The notes below the pieces were generated by a model, which did no database searches, was not told the origin of the DNA, and saw nothing but the letters and a program-made list of their open reading frames with translations. This document shows positions 29,601-38,939 of a stretch of 64,000 nt of DNA, in pieces. Source of the DNA: an uncultured Planctomycetaceae bacterium (GTDB lineage: Bacteria; Planctomycetota; Planctomycetia; Planctomycetales; Planctomycetaceae); assembly GCA_943787265.1 (NCBI GenBank), contig CALSLT010000006.1, positions 310,001-374,000 of the forward strand, given 5' to 3'. Position numbers and translations under genes: made by a program. Every line of letters begins with the position of its first letter. Position 1 is the first letter of the stretch.

Positions 29601-30929
29601 CACGTCTGGTCAGTGCAGGCAACGACCGAAACGTGAAAGTGTGGGACGCAAATTCCGGTTTTGAGATTCACTCCCTGAAGGGGCACGAAAATTTCGTTGA
29701 CCAGGTAACGTTCACGACAGATGCCACGAAGATTGTTTCTGGCAGCTGGGACGGCACAGTAAAGGTCTGGGACGCCAACCAAGGGCAGGACCCGCTCGTA
29801 TTAATCGGGCACAGTGACCCTGTCTGGGGAGTATTCTTCAGTCCTGATGGGACTCAGATAGCTTCAGCGAGTGGCAGGCACAGCTTATCGAATCCGACCG
29901 TAAAAGTTGACAGCGTTCAACCAGCGGGAAAGGTGAAGGTTTGGGACGTAGCAACTGGCCAGGAAGAGTTTTCACTTGCAGGGCATACTGGAGGTGTTAC
30001 GAGTGTTGCGTTTAGCTTGGATGGAAAAAAGATTGCTTCGGCAAGTGACGATCAGACTGTAAGGCTGTGGGACACGACGACAGGCAAAGAGATGCTGGCA
30101 CTGAAAGGGCATGCTGACACCGTAACGAGCGTGGCATTCAGTCCAGACGGAATGAGATTGGCGTCGGCGAGTGGGATCAAGAATGGCGTACCTGGAGTTG
30201 TGAAGATCTGGAATCTTGCCACCGGGCGGGAGACACACACGCTCACCGGTCATACGGGCGGTGTCCGCGCTGTGGTGTTCAGTCCGAATGGCGCACGGAT
30301 CGCATCTGGCAGCTATGACTCAACAGTAAAGATTTGGAATGCGACCACCGGGCAGGAAGTGTATGCGTTTAGTGGGCACGCCACTTGGGTCTACAGCGTC
30401 GCGTTCAGTCACGACGGATCAAAAGTCGCATCGTCGAGCAATTCCCCCTGTTAACGCTGTAAAAATTTGGGACGCCGACAGTGGTCAGGAGATTCATACA
30501 CTTAAGGGGCATTCCAGTAGTATTGGCAGTGTGACATTCACTCCAGACGACAAACGCGTCGCCTCCGCGAGTGCGGACGGTACAGTGAAAATGTGGGACG
30601 TGATGACTGGACAGGAAACACTCTCGCTTGAATGGGATTATTTTGGCTATGGCGCCTCCGGCGTTGACATCAGCCCGGATGGGACACGCATCGCCTCGGC
30701 AGGCTCAGATGGCATGGTTAAGATTTGGGATTCACGACCGTGGACGCCGGAATTGCGGACGCAGTCGCAATCTCGCGTGTGTCTGAACTTTCATCGAGAT
30801 CGAGTGAAGTCGCTTGAAGAACTTCAGGAGACTGTCCGCTCCGACAAGACGATCAACGAGCTGGTCCGGCAGCAGGCACTCGACTGGGCGGAGCTGTTTT
30901 GGAAAAACCACAATACCGAGAACGAATAG
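26617..30929 (+). pseudogene. Ser/Thr kinase-WD40 repeat gene broken by five frameshifts
   Basis: A planctomycete-type Hanks kinase fused to a transmembrane segment and WD40 repeats. Pieces in order: N-terminal helical lead (MSVERNLLFAVL), glycine loop and VALKE lysine, catalytic HRDLKPEN with DWG in place of DFG, GTPAYMSPEQ, a single membrane helix (VALAASLCVACVASVAVIW), a Glu/Ala/Gln coiled coil, then about a dozen or more WD40 units (FSPDG...VKVWD). Single-base insertions lie at G3 27031-27033, G3 27196-27198, GG 27486-27487, A6 27519-27524 and C5 30444-30448. Removing one base at each gives one 1435-codon frame. As written, no complete kinase can be made. Confidence 0.88.
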
Positions 30930-30970
30930 AACGACTTTCAGATTCGGTCGAGCATTGCCGACGGCAGTGC

Positions 30971-31218
30971 TCTCCAGCATGGACTCGAACGCCCGATCCG
31001 GGGCCTGCCGAAAACGTTGGTGAAACTGTTTCTAACTCTGCCGGCGCTGCATTTTCCGGTGCAGTTGGTGCACCGGATGTGACGGGCGACGCCCTAACCG
31101 AAGTTCCGTTCCAAAATGGAACCGAAGCTGCAATGCGATCGTTGATCGCAGTCTGTGGCGAGTTGCTGGACGAAGTACTGATTCAGATTCCGGAGATTGC
31201 TGACCGGTCGTCTGTAAC
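30971..31218 (+). pseudogene. att-like scar with coding tail (copy B)
   Basis: CATGGACTCGAAC (30978-30990) matches 13 bases of the tRNA-Asn 3' end; flanking CTCC also matches. The frame reads SPAWTRT, then ENVGET and SGAVGAP, then a helical end comparable to copy A. Unlike copy A it has no frameshift in this stretch and stays open to about 31348, where similarity is lost. It looks like the left end of another element of the same family, so the island may be composite. Confidence 0.6.
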
Positions 31219-31358
31219 ATCGAATTGTAGTCAGGCAGGTGTTTCCTGTGGGATGTCGTTGTCCTGTTCCACAATGGCGTTGTCAGTTCGCGGGCTAAAC
31301 CGGCCAGTGATTTGCGGGTTCCGACAGGCCACTCATTTTTTGAAGTAAGTCGATTTCC

Positions 31359-31408
31359 TTTTTCCCCAAACGCCCTCACAGCAAGGGCGTAGGGCGTCTG
31401 GGGAAAAA
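31359..31408. terminator. bidirectional terminator-like hairpin
   Basis: An 18-bp stem with one mismatch: TTTTTCCCCAAACGCCCT pairs with AGGGCGTCTGGGGAAAAA around 14 bases. T tracts are present on both strands. It separates the tail copy B region from the SIR2 gene. The 31409-31867 stretch holds no other supportable gene. Confidence 0.7.
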
Positions 31409-31867
31409 GTTATGTTGGATTGGGTGGCTGGTTTAACTCGCAACTTCGTGGCCGAAATCAACCCGCAAAATGACAATGGCGGCGTTGACCTGACGCATCC
31501 ATCCATGGTTACCGACGCGCCGTTGTTCAGTTTAGGCGCGAAGCGATTCGAAACGCTGAGTAACTGATATCGGCGTTCTCTCGTCCTGCGTTTTTTGGTG
31601 CAGCCGCTGTTGTGATTCGACCAAGTTGATTCACTCCGTGACACTGGCACCTCTAGTGATCGAATCCCCCTATCGTCTGAAGCGAACTCAGAAGCAGTTC
31701 GAATCGTGACTCAACCGTCTCCGTTCTTTGACGATCGTCAAGCCTGGCTGTACTGGAAACCTCGCGATCAGAACAAAAAAACAGGACGAATGCCTTGTCT
31801 ACATGGTCAGAATGTGCTCCTCTGTAACACTGCAACAATAGGCAACCCAGAGAACACAGGGCGCCCC

Positions 31868-33120
31868 ATGTCTGTAAACCCAAAACCTGCGCGACACTTG
31901 ATCAATGCGATCAAATCAACTCGTGATCACCATCCGAATTTCACAATTTTGCTTGGCGCAGGCGCCAGTGCAGAGAGTGGAATTAAGACCGCAGGCGAAC
32001 TCGTAGATGAATGGAGAGACGAGTACTTCAAAATCTATGGCTCCAAGGACGCAGTTCAGGACGAGTTCTTGCAGCAACAGCGATGGTACGGTGAACCTGA
32101 GGAATACTCAGTACTGTTCGAAACGCTTTATGATCAACCAAGCCTTCGTCGCGAGGTAATCGAATCTCTGATCAAAGATGCAAATCCGTCTTGGGGGTAC
32201 ATCTACCTCGCTAATCTCGTTCGGGAACAGATATTCCGTACCGTTTTTACGACAAATTTTGATGATTTATTGAATGAAGCCTGCTACCTATTCTCGACCG
32301 ATGTAAGGCCCGTCGTTTGTGCTCATGACTCAAGCATTAGTTCGATTCGAATATTCTCAGCACGACCGAAAATCGTCAAACTTCATGGCGACTTCCTCTT
32401 TGATAGCATCAAGAACACAGTACGGGAGCTTGAGAATCTTGAAGAGAATATGCGCGAAAAATTTCGGCAATGTGCAGGTGAATTCGGTCTGATTGTCGTT
32501 GGCTATAGTGGAAATGACCGCACGATAATGGACACACTTGATGCTCTCCTTCGGCACGATGGATTCTTTCCGCACGGCGTGTACTGGTGCGTCCGTAACG
32601 GAGACCGCGTCCCGGATCGCGTAGAAGAGTTGACGCGTTTTGGTAACTTTCACGTCGTCGAAATCTCGGGGTTCGATGATTTCTTTGCATCCTTGCACCA
32701 TGAGCTTGGCCTCGGATTACCCATTAAGGACCCATACGCAGCAATTCGTGACCGACTGAAAAGTCTCATCGAGTCACTGAATGTTCCAAAACCGTGGCTT
32801 GAATCCGAATCACGACTACACGCTGATATTCGAAGCGTGTGTGATAAATTGATTGAGAAGGAACAAGACGAATTCGTGACCAACGAGATGCGATGTATGA
32901 TCTTTTACAAGCGTCGCAAGTTCGTTGACGCGATGCGTGCAAGCATTAAAGCGTTGATTGCCGCCACCAATCACATGAAAGCTGCGGACTTGCTTCAAAC
33001 AGCAGTACGATGCTGCCTTGAATCAAAGGAGAAAGGCGAATTCGAGGCTATATTGGATGCTGTAGACTCTTGCGCTGTCTTGAAGATTCGACCTGATGTG
33101 TTTGAAAATCTGTCGCTTAA
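31868..33120 (+). pseudogene. SIR2-like domain gene, 5' part (interrupted by IS)
   Basis: The first 417 codons of a SIR2-domain protein. NAD-site motifs are visible: TILLGAGASAESGI, FTTNFDDLL, the catalytic His in KLHGDF, and VVGYSGNDRTIMDTL. The C-terminal half is helical, TPR-like (CMIFYKRRKFVDAMRAS). ATG at 31868 has AGGG (31858-31861) six bases upstream. The frame runs 28 bases into the IS and stops at 33148. Removing the IS joins it in frame to 34619-35006, giving 546 residues. SIR2-like proteins of this type often act as NAD-degrading effectors in phage defence; that role here is inference. Confidence 0.85.
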
Positions 33121-34615
33121 CAGCCCGTTGAAAAACTCGGCCGACTGACCTGGTCAGAAGATGCGTTCGCGCTATCCTGCTCGGTGTCTTGATATTGAGC
33201 GATGGAGGATGACTGATGGCTCTTGGTGAGCGTCGTTCGGAGCGGCAGCAGGAGTTGTGGGTGGCGACGGCGAAGTTGCCGGCGTCGATCGGGCATGTGT
33301 TTTACGACGCCCTGAATCGTGTGCTCCGTGACGGGGAGTTTGACAACTTTGCCGAGTCGCTGTGCGAGCCGTTTTACAAAGAAGGTGGTCGTCCAGGCAT
33401 TCCGCCAGGCGTTTATTTCCGCATGATCTTTGTGGGGTACTTCGAGGGAATCGATTCGCAGCGAGGCATCGCCTGGCGTTGCCGGGACAGTCTGTCGCTG
33501 CGGAAATTTCTCGGGTACGAATTGCATGAGAACACGCCTGAGCATTCGAGCCTGACGCGCATCCGTCAGCGTCTTCCTCTGGAAGCGTTCGAGCAGGTCT
33601 TTGCGTTCGTGTTATCGCTGGTCGAAAAGCACGGGCTACTGAAAGGTAAGACCGTCGGCGTTGATTCGACTCTGCTGGAAGCCAACGCGGCAATGAAGTC
33701 GATCGTTCGCAAGGACACCGGCGAGGACTGGGAAGCATTCGTCCGCCAGTTGGCCGAAGCTGACGGCGTCGAGATCAAGAACGACGATGACCTGCGAAAG
33801 TTCGATCGAAAACGCAAAGGCAAGAAGGTTTCCAATCAGGACTGGCAAAGCTCAAGCGACCCTGACGCCCGCATCATGAAAATGAAGAAGGGGCACACGC
33901 ACTTGTCGTACAAGCAGGAACACACGGTCGACCTGGAAACCGAAGCGATCCTGTCCGCCGAGATCTATTACGGCAACGAGTCCGACGGCAACACGCTGCT
34001 GGACAGTGTCAACACTGCCCAAGGCAACCTGCAACAGTCCGACAGCGAAGCGGTGATCAAAGAGGTCGTCGGCGACAAGGGTTACCACAAGAACGAAACG
34101 CTGGCGAAGTCCCGGGCGGATGAATTGCGAACATACATCTGCGAGCCGGATGGTCCGAACCGTCGCTGGACGGACAAGCCTGCCGATTACAAAAAAGCGT
34201 ACTGTGCCAATCGACGTCGCCTGAAAACCGACCGCAACAAGCGTCTGCAAAAATTACGGAGTGAACGAGTCGAACGCAGCTTCGCCCACGTCTGCGAAAC
34301 CGGCGGAGCTCGCCGCACCTGGCTGCGAGGCCTGGAAAACAACCGCAAGAAAGTGCGGCTGACAGTCGCCGCTCACAACCTTGGTCTGATCCTGCGAAAA
34401 CTACTCGGCAGCGGCAAACCCCGAGAGTTCGCCGGTCTCCGAGGGCTGCTGTTTTCGGTGTTCTCGACCGTTCAGATTGCAACCAGACGCTGCCACAGAC
34501 TCATCAGCTCCGCAAGCTCGTTCCACCGCCTCTACTGCCACCGCAAACACCATCCAATTCGGACCTCAATCTGCACACCATAATTCGACGATACCCTGCA
34601 TTTTCAACGGGCAGC
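33121..34615 (+). mobile_element. IS1182-like insertion sequence
   Basis: About 1.5 kb. Terminal inverted repeats share GCCCGTTGAAAA exactly (33123-33134 and 34601-34612 complement). Likely target duplication is TAA (33118-33120 and 34616-34618); TA is also compatible. It carries one transposase gene and lies inside the SIR2 gene. Intact repeats, intact transposase and an exactly restorable target suggest recent insertion. Confidence 0.85.
33216..34583 (+). CDS. IS1182-like DDE transposase
   Basis: A 455-residue transposase. The N-terminal DUF772-type domain is seen at GRPGIPPGVYFRMIFVGYFEG; the DDE domain has Asp in TVGVDSTLLEANA, Asp in VVGDKGYHKNE and Glu in RSERVERSFAH. All three catalytic acids are present. 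ATG at 33216 is preceded by GGAGGATGAC. No frameshift is seen, in contrast to several other island genes. It should cut and rejoin the inverted repeats at 33121 and 34615. Confidence 0.9.
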   Translation: MALGERRSERQQELWVATAKLPASIGHVFYDALNRVLRDGEFDNFAESLCEPFYKEGGRPGIPPGVYFRMIFVGYFEGIDSQRGIAWRCRDSLSLRKFLGYELHENTPEHSSLTRIRQRLPLEAFEQVFAFVLSLVEKHGLLKGKTVGVDSTLLEANAAMKSIVRKDTGEDWEAFVRQLAEADGVEIKNDDDLRKFDRKRKGKKVSNQDWQSSSDPDARIMKMKKGHTHLSYKQEHTVDLETEAILSAEIYYGNESDGNTLLDSVNTAQGNLQQSDSEAVIKEVVGDKGYHKNETLAKSRADELRTYICEPDGPNRRWTDKPADYKKAYCANRRRLKTDRNKRLQKLRSERVERSFAHVCETGGARRTWLRGLENNRKKVRLTVAAHNLGLILRKLLGSGKPREFAGLRGLLFSVFSTVQIATRRCHRLISSASSFHRLYCHRKHHPIRTSICTP

Positions 34616-35006
34616 TAATCTCATGAATAATTCGTGGTATGACGAAGCTGAAAAGTTTCTGGATAAATCGAAGCAATTTAGTGTTGCAGGCGACTCAACT
34701 GAATCCGGAGTTTCCATGATCAACAGGATGCAGCTCAAGCGTCATCGCGGCAAGCGATTAACGAAGAAGGACCGCGAGGAAATTGAGGAGTTAAGCAGCC
34801 ACAGCGACTCCTTCAATGTTTGTTGTCGAATTCTACTGAAACAATACGAAGACGCTGTCGAAATTTTGCAAACGGCGAATGAGACGGGTGACTGGAATGA
34901 TCGCAGGTGGGAGCCGGCTGAATTCATCGAGCAGTTCTTAGGTTGGCCGATCGCAAGACTGCTTAGCGAAGAGTGCAGGAATCGAGTTCGCGAGCTAGTC
35001 AGCTAG
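34616..35006 (+). pseudogene. SIR2-like gene, 3' part (after IS)
   Basis: The remaining 129 codons of the SIR2 gene, open from the IS edge. Joined at the target site the protein reads LSLN then LMNNSWYDEAEKFLDKS without a break in frame. The segment is helical and charged, continuing the TPR-like region. An ATG at 34623 could start a 127-residue fragment, but it is better read as the separated C-terminus. Confidence 0.8.
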
Positions 35007-35908
35007 GCCTTGCCTCTTAGCATTTCGACCAGCATTCTGAAATATCTCTGGATGCAAACGATCTTGATCATGTCATTGTTTGAATAGAATCAGTACGTGG
35101 TATCACGTCTAGACAGAGTGAATAACGAAGGATCGAAAAAGGCCCCACTTTGAGCTCACAGTCAGCCTTGGATCACAGGATGATACATCCTGTCGTCGTT
35201 GCATTTCAGGTAATCAAGATGAACACCGATGGCATTGCTCAGCGAAATTCAAACAAGATTCAAATGGCTATTTGTACCGTTTAGCTCGCTGCCGAGACGT
35301 GATTCTTATGGGGCGATGCCGCTCCCGTGCCGACAGGTAGATTCACCTGATGACGCCGATTGGGACATGCCGGGAATCAGTGGCCTTCAGTTGAACTGAT
35401 CCACAGACGAATTCATGGAGCTTTGCAGAGCCAATCCGTACAGGCTGATCTTCGATGCCGCTTCGGTTCGTGTGGAGAAGATTCGAGAGACCGCGGAAAG
35501 TTCTCCGGATGTCCGGAGACTTTCCGAAGTTGATCCTCAATCTTGATTGCTGCTCGAAGAGTTACCTCGATCAGCGGGACTCCGCATTCTGAGGCTTGCT
35601 GACGAGGCAATCAGAGTTGAGCGATAGCCGTCGTTCGACCGGTGGCGGAAATAAAAACAAAGTGTGTTATTGGCCTCGACTGTTCCGGATAGGGGTAAAG
35701 AATTGAGACTTCAAAAAGGACCCGTCGCTGCAAGGTCGAAGCTGCGAGGCATTGTCGACTGGTGTGCCAGGGGGCGGGAAATACAATTCGCATTCCGGGT
35801 TGCAGCATAGTGGTTCGAAACACCATGCGCTTAGCGGTCTGGAATCGTGAACAGGCCATTCGTCCCGCCCGTCTCGATTCCGGCCGGCCCGATTCAAGGG
35901 ACGAGTCC
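35007..35908. other. non-coding stretch with a cruciform-like hairpin
   Basis: No supportable gene. A strong inverted repeat, CGGAAAGTTCTCCGGA paired with TCCGGAGACTTTCCG (35494-35526), has one bulged T and almost no loop. It may be a protein-binding or replication-related site of the mobile element. The last part contains the 5' region of the next gene. Confidence 0.5.
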
Positions 35909-36931
35909 ATGAGTCTTGACGAGCATTCCGATTCACAATCCGGAATCGAACCAACAATTGGTGCGGAACCATCCGCCGACGCGGCTACTCGACCGAAGGC
36001 ATCGGCAACCCCGAACGCCGAGTTCAAGCCCGCAAACGGTTTGCAGGAGTCTCCAGTCTTAAGGATCAGTGAACTTTCTCCATCCGAGCGGAAGTCATTG
36101 ATGTCGGGGGACAAAGCGGTCTGGCTGGAAAATCACGCGTTCACAGAACACTTGGCGAAGGAGATGAGCGAGAATCCGACAGAGTCGACACCGGAGTGGA
36201 ACCGTCTGAGTGATTTCATCGAACACTACATTGACACAGATCACGAAGTCGCCGTCTGGCGTGAGTGGGTTAGGCTTCGGTCACGGACGCCACGGGAACG
36301 AGAGATTCTAGAAAAGCAGGCTGCAGACGAAGAACTTACGTTCGACAATGTTTTTCCGAGACAGCGATTGAAAATGCTGCGAGCGTTCGTCATCGCAAAA
36401 CAGATTCCGCTTCCGCCGGAGACTGCCAGTGAATCGCCGCACCCCGCCGAATTACACGATACGCAACTAGGAACTGAAGCTGCCGAGTCATCAGGCTCAC
36501 GCGACAAAAAAGGCGAACGTTCCCCGAAGAAACGACGAAAGGTTGAGGATGTCATCAGGGACGCGGAGAGGCATCTCACACGGAACCCGTGGCCGGGTCT
36601 CAATGTGCTGGCACGGCATCTGAAGTGTGGAGCAGCGACACTCAGTAAGGCGTGTGATCGATCTGCGATGCTCGCGAAATACAAATCGGATTACGAGTCG
36701 CGATCAAAATCAGTTTCCAGCCGCACGGCTGGAGTTATTGTTGACGGAAGCGTCGGGGCTTCTGAGCCGGTCGATCTTGATGACTTGACCAGGCGGCTGA
36801 TCGAAGAGTGCGAAACTGATGAAGAGCGTAGCCGAATTAACGCGATGTCTCGGCACGAAATCGCGGAACTTGCAGGAGTTGCCTATACCGAACCCGAAAC
36901 TGGTAAGTCTCGAAAGTCACTGAATCAGTGA
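35909..36931 (+). CDS. hypothetical island protein
   Basis: A 340-residue acidic, hydrophilic protein with no signal peptide or membrane segment. ATG at 35909 has AAGGG eight bases upstream; longer in-frame starts exist at 35762 and 35825. The middle part (about 75-170) is helical; residues 195-225 are a charged Lys/Arg linker (KKGERSPKKRRKVEDVI) followed by a possible HTH (NVLARHLKCGAATLSKACDRS). I do not recognise the family. Its place at the head of the control block suggests a DNA-binding or replication role. Confidence 0.7.
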   Translation: MSLDEHSDSQSGIEPTIGAEPSADAATRPKASATPNAEFKPANGLQESPVLRISELSPSERKSLMSGDKAVWLENHAFTEHLAKEMSENPTESTPEWNRLSDFIEHYIDTDHEVAVWREWVRLRSRTPREREILEKQAADEELTFDNVFPRQRLKMLRAFVIAKQIPLPPETASESPHPAELHDTQLGTEAAESSGSRDKKGERSPKKRRKVEDVIRDAERHLTRNPWPGLNVLARHLKCGAATLSKACDRSAMLAKYKSDYESRSKSVSSRTAGVIVDGSVGASEPVDLDDLTRRLIEECETDEERSRINAMSRHEIAELAGVAYTEPETGKSRKSLNQ

Positions 36932-36950
36932 CTGCGTGTGGGCAGCGTTC

Positions 36951-36962
36951 GCGAACGTTCGC
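36951..36962. promoter_or_regulatory. perfect 12-bp palindrome upstream of HTH operon
   Basis: GCGAACGTTCGC reads the same on both strands and is flanked by an extra GTTC on the left, giving GTTCGC twice. It lies about 100 bases before the HTH gene at 37061. It may be that protein's operator. Confidence 0.4.
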
Positions 36963-37060
36963 AATCCGTTCGAGCCTTTGTTTTGCTTGGTTGCGTGAAA
37001 AAATCGTGAACGCAGAACTACTACAGACAGCAACGTTTTTGTCTTTAGGAGTTCTGAATC

Positions 37061-37282
37061 ATGTCGGCCACCGTCACCGCACCAACATTAGCGACGCCCG
37101 GAGTGATCGCACGTCGAATCGGCGTACCGCTGCACAGAGTGCAGTACATCCTGCGGACACGAAGTCACATCCAGCCAGTCGCCAAGGCAGGCACGCTACG
37201 ACTTTATGACAGCAAGACTGTCGCTTTGGTCCGCGACGAGCTGACTGCAATCGACGCTCATCGTCATGGGGTGGCAGAATGA
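37061..37282 (+). CDS. small HTH protein of the island
   Basis: A 73-residue DNA-binding protein: TPGVIARRIGVPLHRVQYILRT is a MerR-like HTH, followed by a wing-like VAKAGTLRLYDSKTVALVRDEL. ATG at 37061 has AGGAG (37047-37051) nine bases upstream. Its stop overlaps the next ATG by four bases, so the two are coupled. It probably regulates the downstream replication-like gene or binds its origin. Confidence 0.8.
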   Translation: MSATVTAPTLATPGVIARRIGVPLHRVQYILRTRSHIQPVAKAGTLRLYDSKTVALVRDELTAIDAHRHGVAE

Positions 37283-38076
37283 AGCGTGAAACCCTCCGCC
37301 ACCCGAAACTCTACGACCTGATGGACCGGCTCACCTGCAGCCGCCCCACTGCACTCGGATACTTAAACCTTCTGTGGGACAACACGGCAGATATCGCTCC
37401 GCAGGGTGATATCGGGAAGTGGCCGAATGGTGCCATCGCTCGATTGTGCGACTGGACTGGCAATGCTGATCAGTTCGTCGAAGCATTGATTGAGGCTGGC
37501 TGGTTGGACCACTCTGAAGAGTTTCGCTTGGTCATCCACGATTGGGCGGACCACTGCCAGAACTGGTTACGGATGAAACTTCAGAAGCTGGGTCTGGAGA
37601 TCGTATCCAGCGACCGACCAGAAGCTGTCGAAGCTGCAGAGCCAATTGCAGACGCTTCTGCAGAACGTTCTCCAGAAACGACAGCAGAAGCTTCTTGTCC
37701 GTGTGACCAAACCGAACCTATCCGAACCAAACGAAACCACCCCCAACCACCAATGTCGGGGGCCACAAATTCGACCCCTGTCAACGACTCAGAGACATGG
37801 ACGGGGGTGGCGGTGGCTTTACGAAATGCTGGAGTGAATGCAGACGCTCTGGTGACGCGAGAAGCCAGGCAGTACGGCTATACGCCGGAACAAGTCTTGG
37901 GACTGTGTGCTGAGTTTCCAAAGCGGCCACATCTCGGTGCTGGAGCTCTGGTCGAGCGGATCAGGAAGGTATCTCCAGGCCGGCCGTTGGATGAGGGGTG
38001 GCCTGCTGCAAACACAGGATCGGGTTCATGGGATTCCTGCGACGAGCGTGAGAAGTCCTGCAAAGCAGTTGGATGA
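37279..38076 (+). CDS. replication-initiator-like protein of the island
   Basis: A 265-residue protein. The N-terminal 100 residues (HPKLYDLMDRLTCSRPTALGYLNLLW, then WPNGAIARLCDWTGNADQFVEALIEAGWLD) resemble the winged-helix start of phage replisome organisers and initiators. A Ser/Pro/Glu-rich linker follows, then a C-terminal helical segment (ARQYGYTPEQVLGLCAEF). It overlaps the HTH gene by ATGA. Replication of an excised circle is a plausible function. The assignment rests on fold-like resemblance only. Confidence 0.65.
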   Translation: MKRETLRHPKLYDLMDRLTCSRPTALGYLNLLWDNTADIAPQGDIGKWPNGAIARLCDWTGNADQFVEALIEAGWLDHSEEFRLVIHDWADHCQNWLRMKLQKLGLEIVSSDRPEAVEAAEPIADASAERSPETTAEASCPCDQTEPIRTKRNHPQPPMSGATNSTPVNDSETWTGVAVALRNAGVNADALVTREARQYGYTPEQVLGLCAEFPKRPHLGAGALVERIRKVSPGRPLDEGWPAANTGSGSWDSCDEREKSCKAVG

Positions 38077-38389
38077 AATCACAGCCAACTCGGAGAAAGC
38101 CGCAGCTCAGAAGAGAGAAGCCCAGAGGCTCGAAGACGAATGCGGCAGTTCGATCGACGCCGCCGATGTTGAAGAACTAGTCGGCTTTCTCCCAGAAGTT
38201 GTTGGCGGTGCAAAACACGTGGCCACAGTTCGAGCCGGAAACTGGCGAAACCTCCCAGCATCTGTTCGTTGGAAATGCGTTCGAGCATTTGCTGAATCGC
38301 GTGAATCACATGCTGATGAATCAAGTGGCCAAGAGCCAGCGAGCGTTCGACGACAGGTCGGCAATGCAGCTGCGACGGGAACAGTTTGA
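38048..38389 (+). CDS. hypothetical island protein
   Basis: About 113 residues, overlapping the end of the preceding gene. A coiled-coil N-terminus (EKAAAQKREAQRLEDE) leads into DAADVEELVGFLPEV and a helical end. The start is uncertain: GTG at 38048 or TTG at 38069 are the candidates. I do not recognise the family. Its packing into the operon supports real coding. Confidence 0.5.
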   Translation: MRSPAKQLDEITANSEKAAAQKREAQRLEDECGSSIDAADVEELVGFLPEVVGGAKHVATVRAGNWRNLPASVRWKCVRAFAESRESHADESSGQEPASVRRQVGNAAATGTV

Positions 38390-38488
38390 TCACTCGACAC
38401 ATGAGACACTGGTCCGTCGATGGTCGACGGGCTGAACCACGGGTGATTCTGTGAGGCTGGGCCGTCCAGCCGGAAAGTGAGTTCAAGG

Positions 38489-38848
38489 ATGAAACAAGGC
38501 AAGCTGTTTTCGGAAGAAAGTCAGGAACCGGACAGACCGCCAGACTCGGGACAGTCTCGACCGATCGGTCTACCGCATTCCGGATCGGACACCAGCCGCA
38601 AAGCAGCGGAACGCATGGTGCCGGCGGCGACCGCTCAGGCCGCTCGGGTGTTTCATTTCATCGCGGAGTGTGGCAAAGAAGGTGCCACCGATCACGAAGT
38701 TCAGACGGAGCTCGGCATGACCGGCGACAGCGAGCGGCCTCGCCGTTGGTCGCTGCATCGTGCTGGGCTGATTCGAGATTCCGGACAACGCCGCAAGTCT
38801 CCAGCAGGGAGGCCAGCCATTGTCTGGATTGCCGCCAACGCAAAGTAA
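38489..38848 (+). CDS. winged-helix-like island protein
   Basis: About 119 residues. The lead MKQGKLFSEESQEP is hydrophilic; residues 45-115 look like a winged helix (ARVFHFIAECGKEGATDHEVQTEL, then RRWSLHRAGLIRDSG). Similar small proteins occur in phages and integrative elements. GTG at 38477 is an alternative start. Likely DNA-binding. Confidence 0.65.
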   Translation: MKQGKLFSEESQEPDRPPDSGQSRPIGLPHSGSDTSRKAAERMVPAATAQAARVFHFIAECGKEGATDHEVQTELGMTGDSERPRRWSLHRAGLIRDSGQRRKSPAGRPAIVWIAANAK

Positions 38849-38939
38849 CCAGTCGACAGGTCTAGACCACCTGCCGACTGGGTTTCTCAATTCGAGTCCA
38901 ACGGATCGGGCTCAAACCTTTAGCAAGGATGACATTCTT

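Noticed and set aside
27031..30448. Programmed frameshifting in the kinase-WD40 gene
   Set aside because: Five +1 steps at different contexts without conserved slippery or stimulatory elements are better explained by decay or sequence error.
30971..30990. Possible second tRNA gene
   Set aside because: Only the T-arm/acceptor end is present; no D arm, anticodon arm or 5' half follows.
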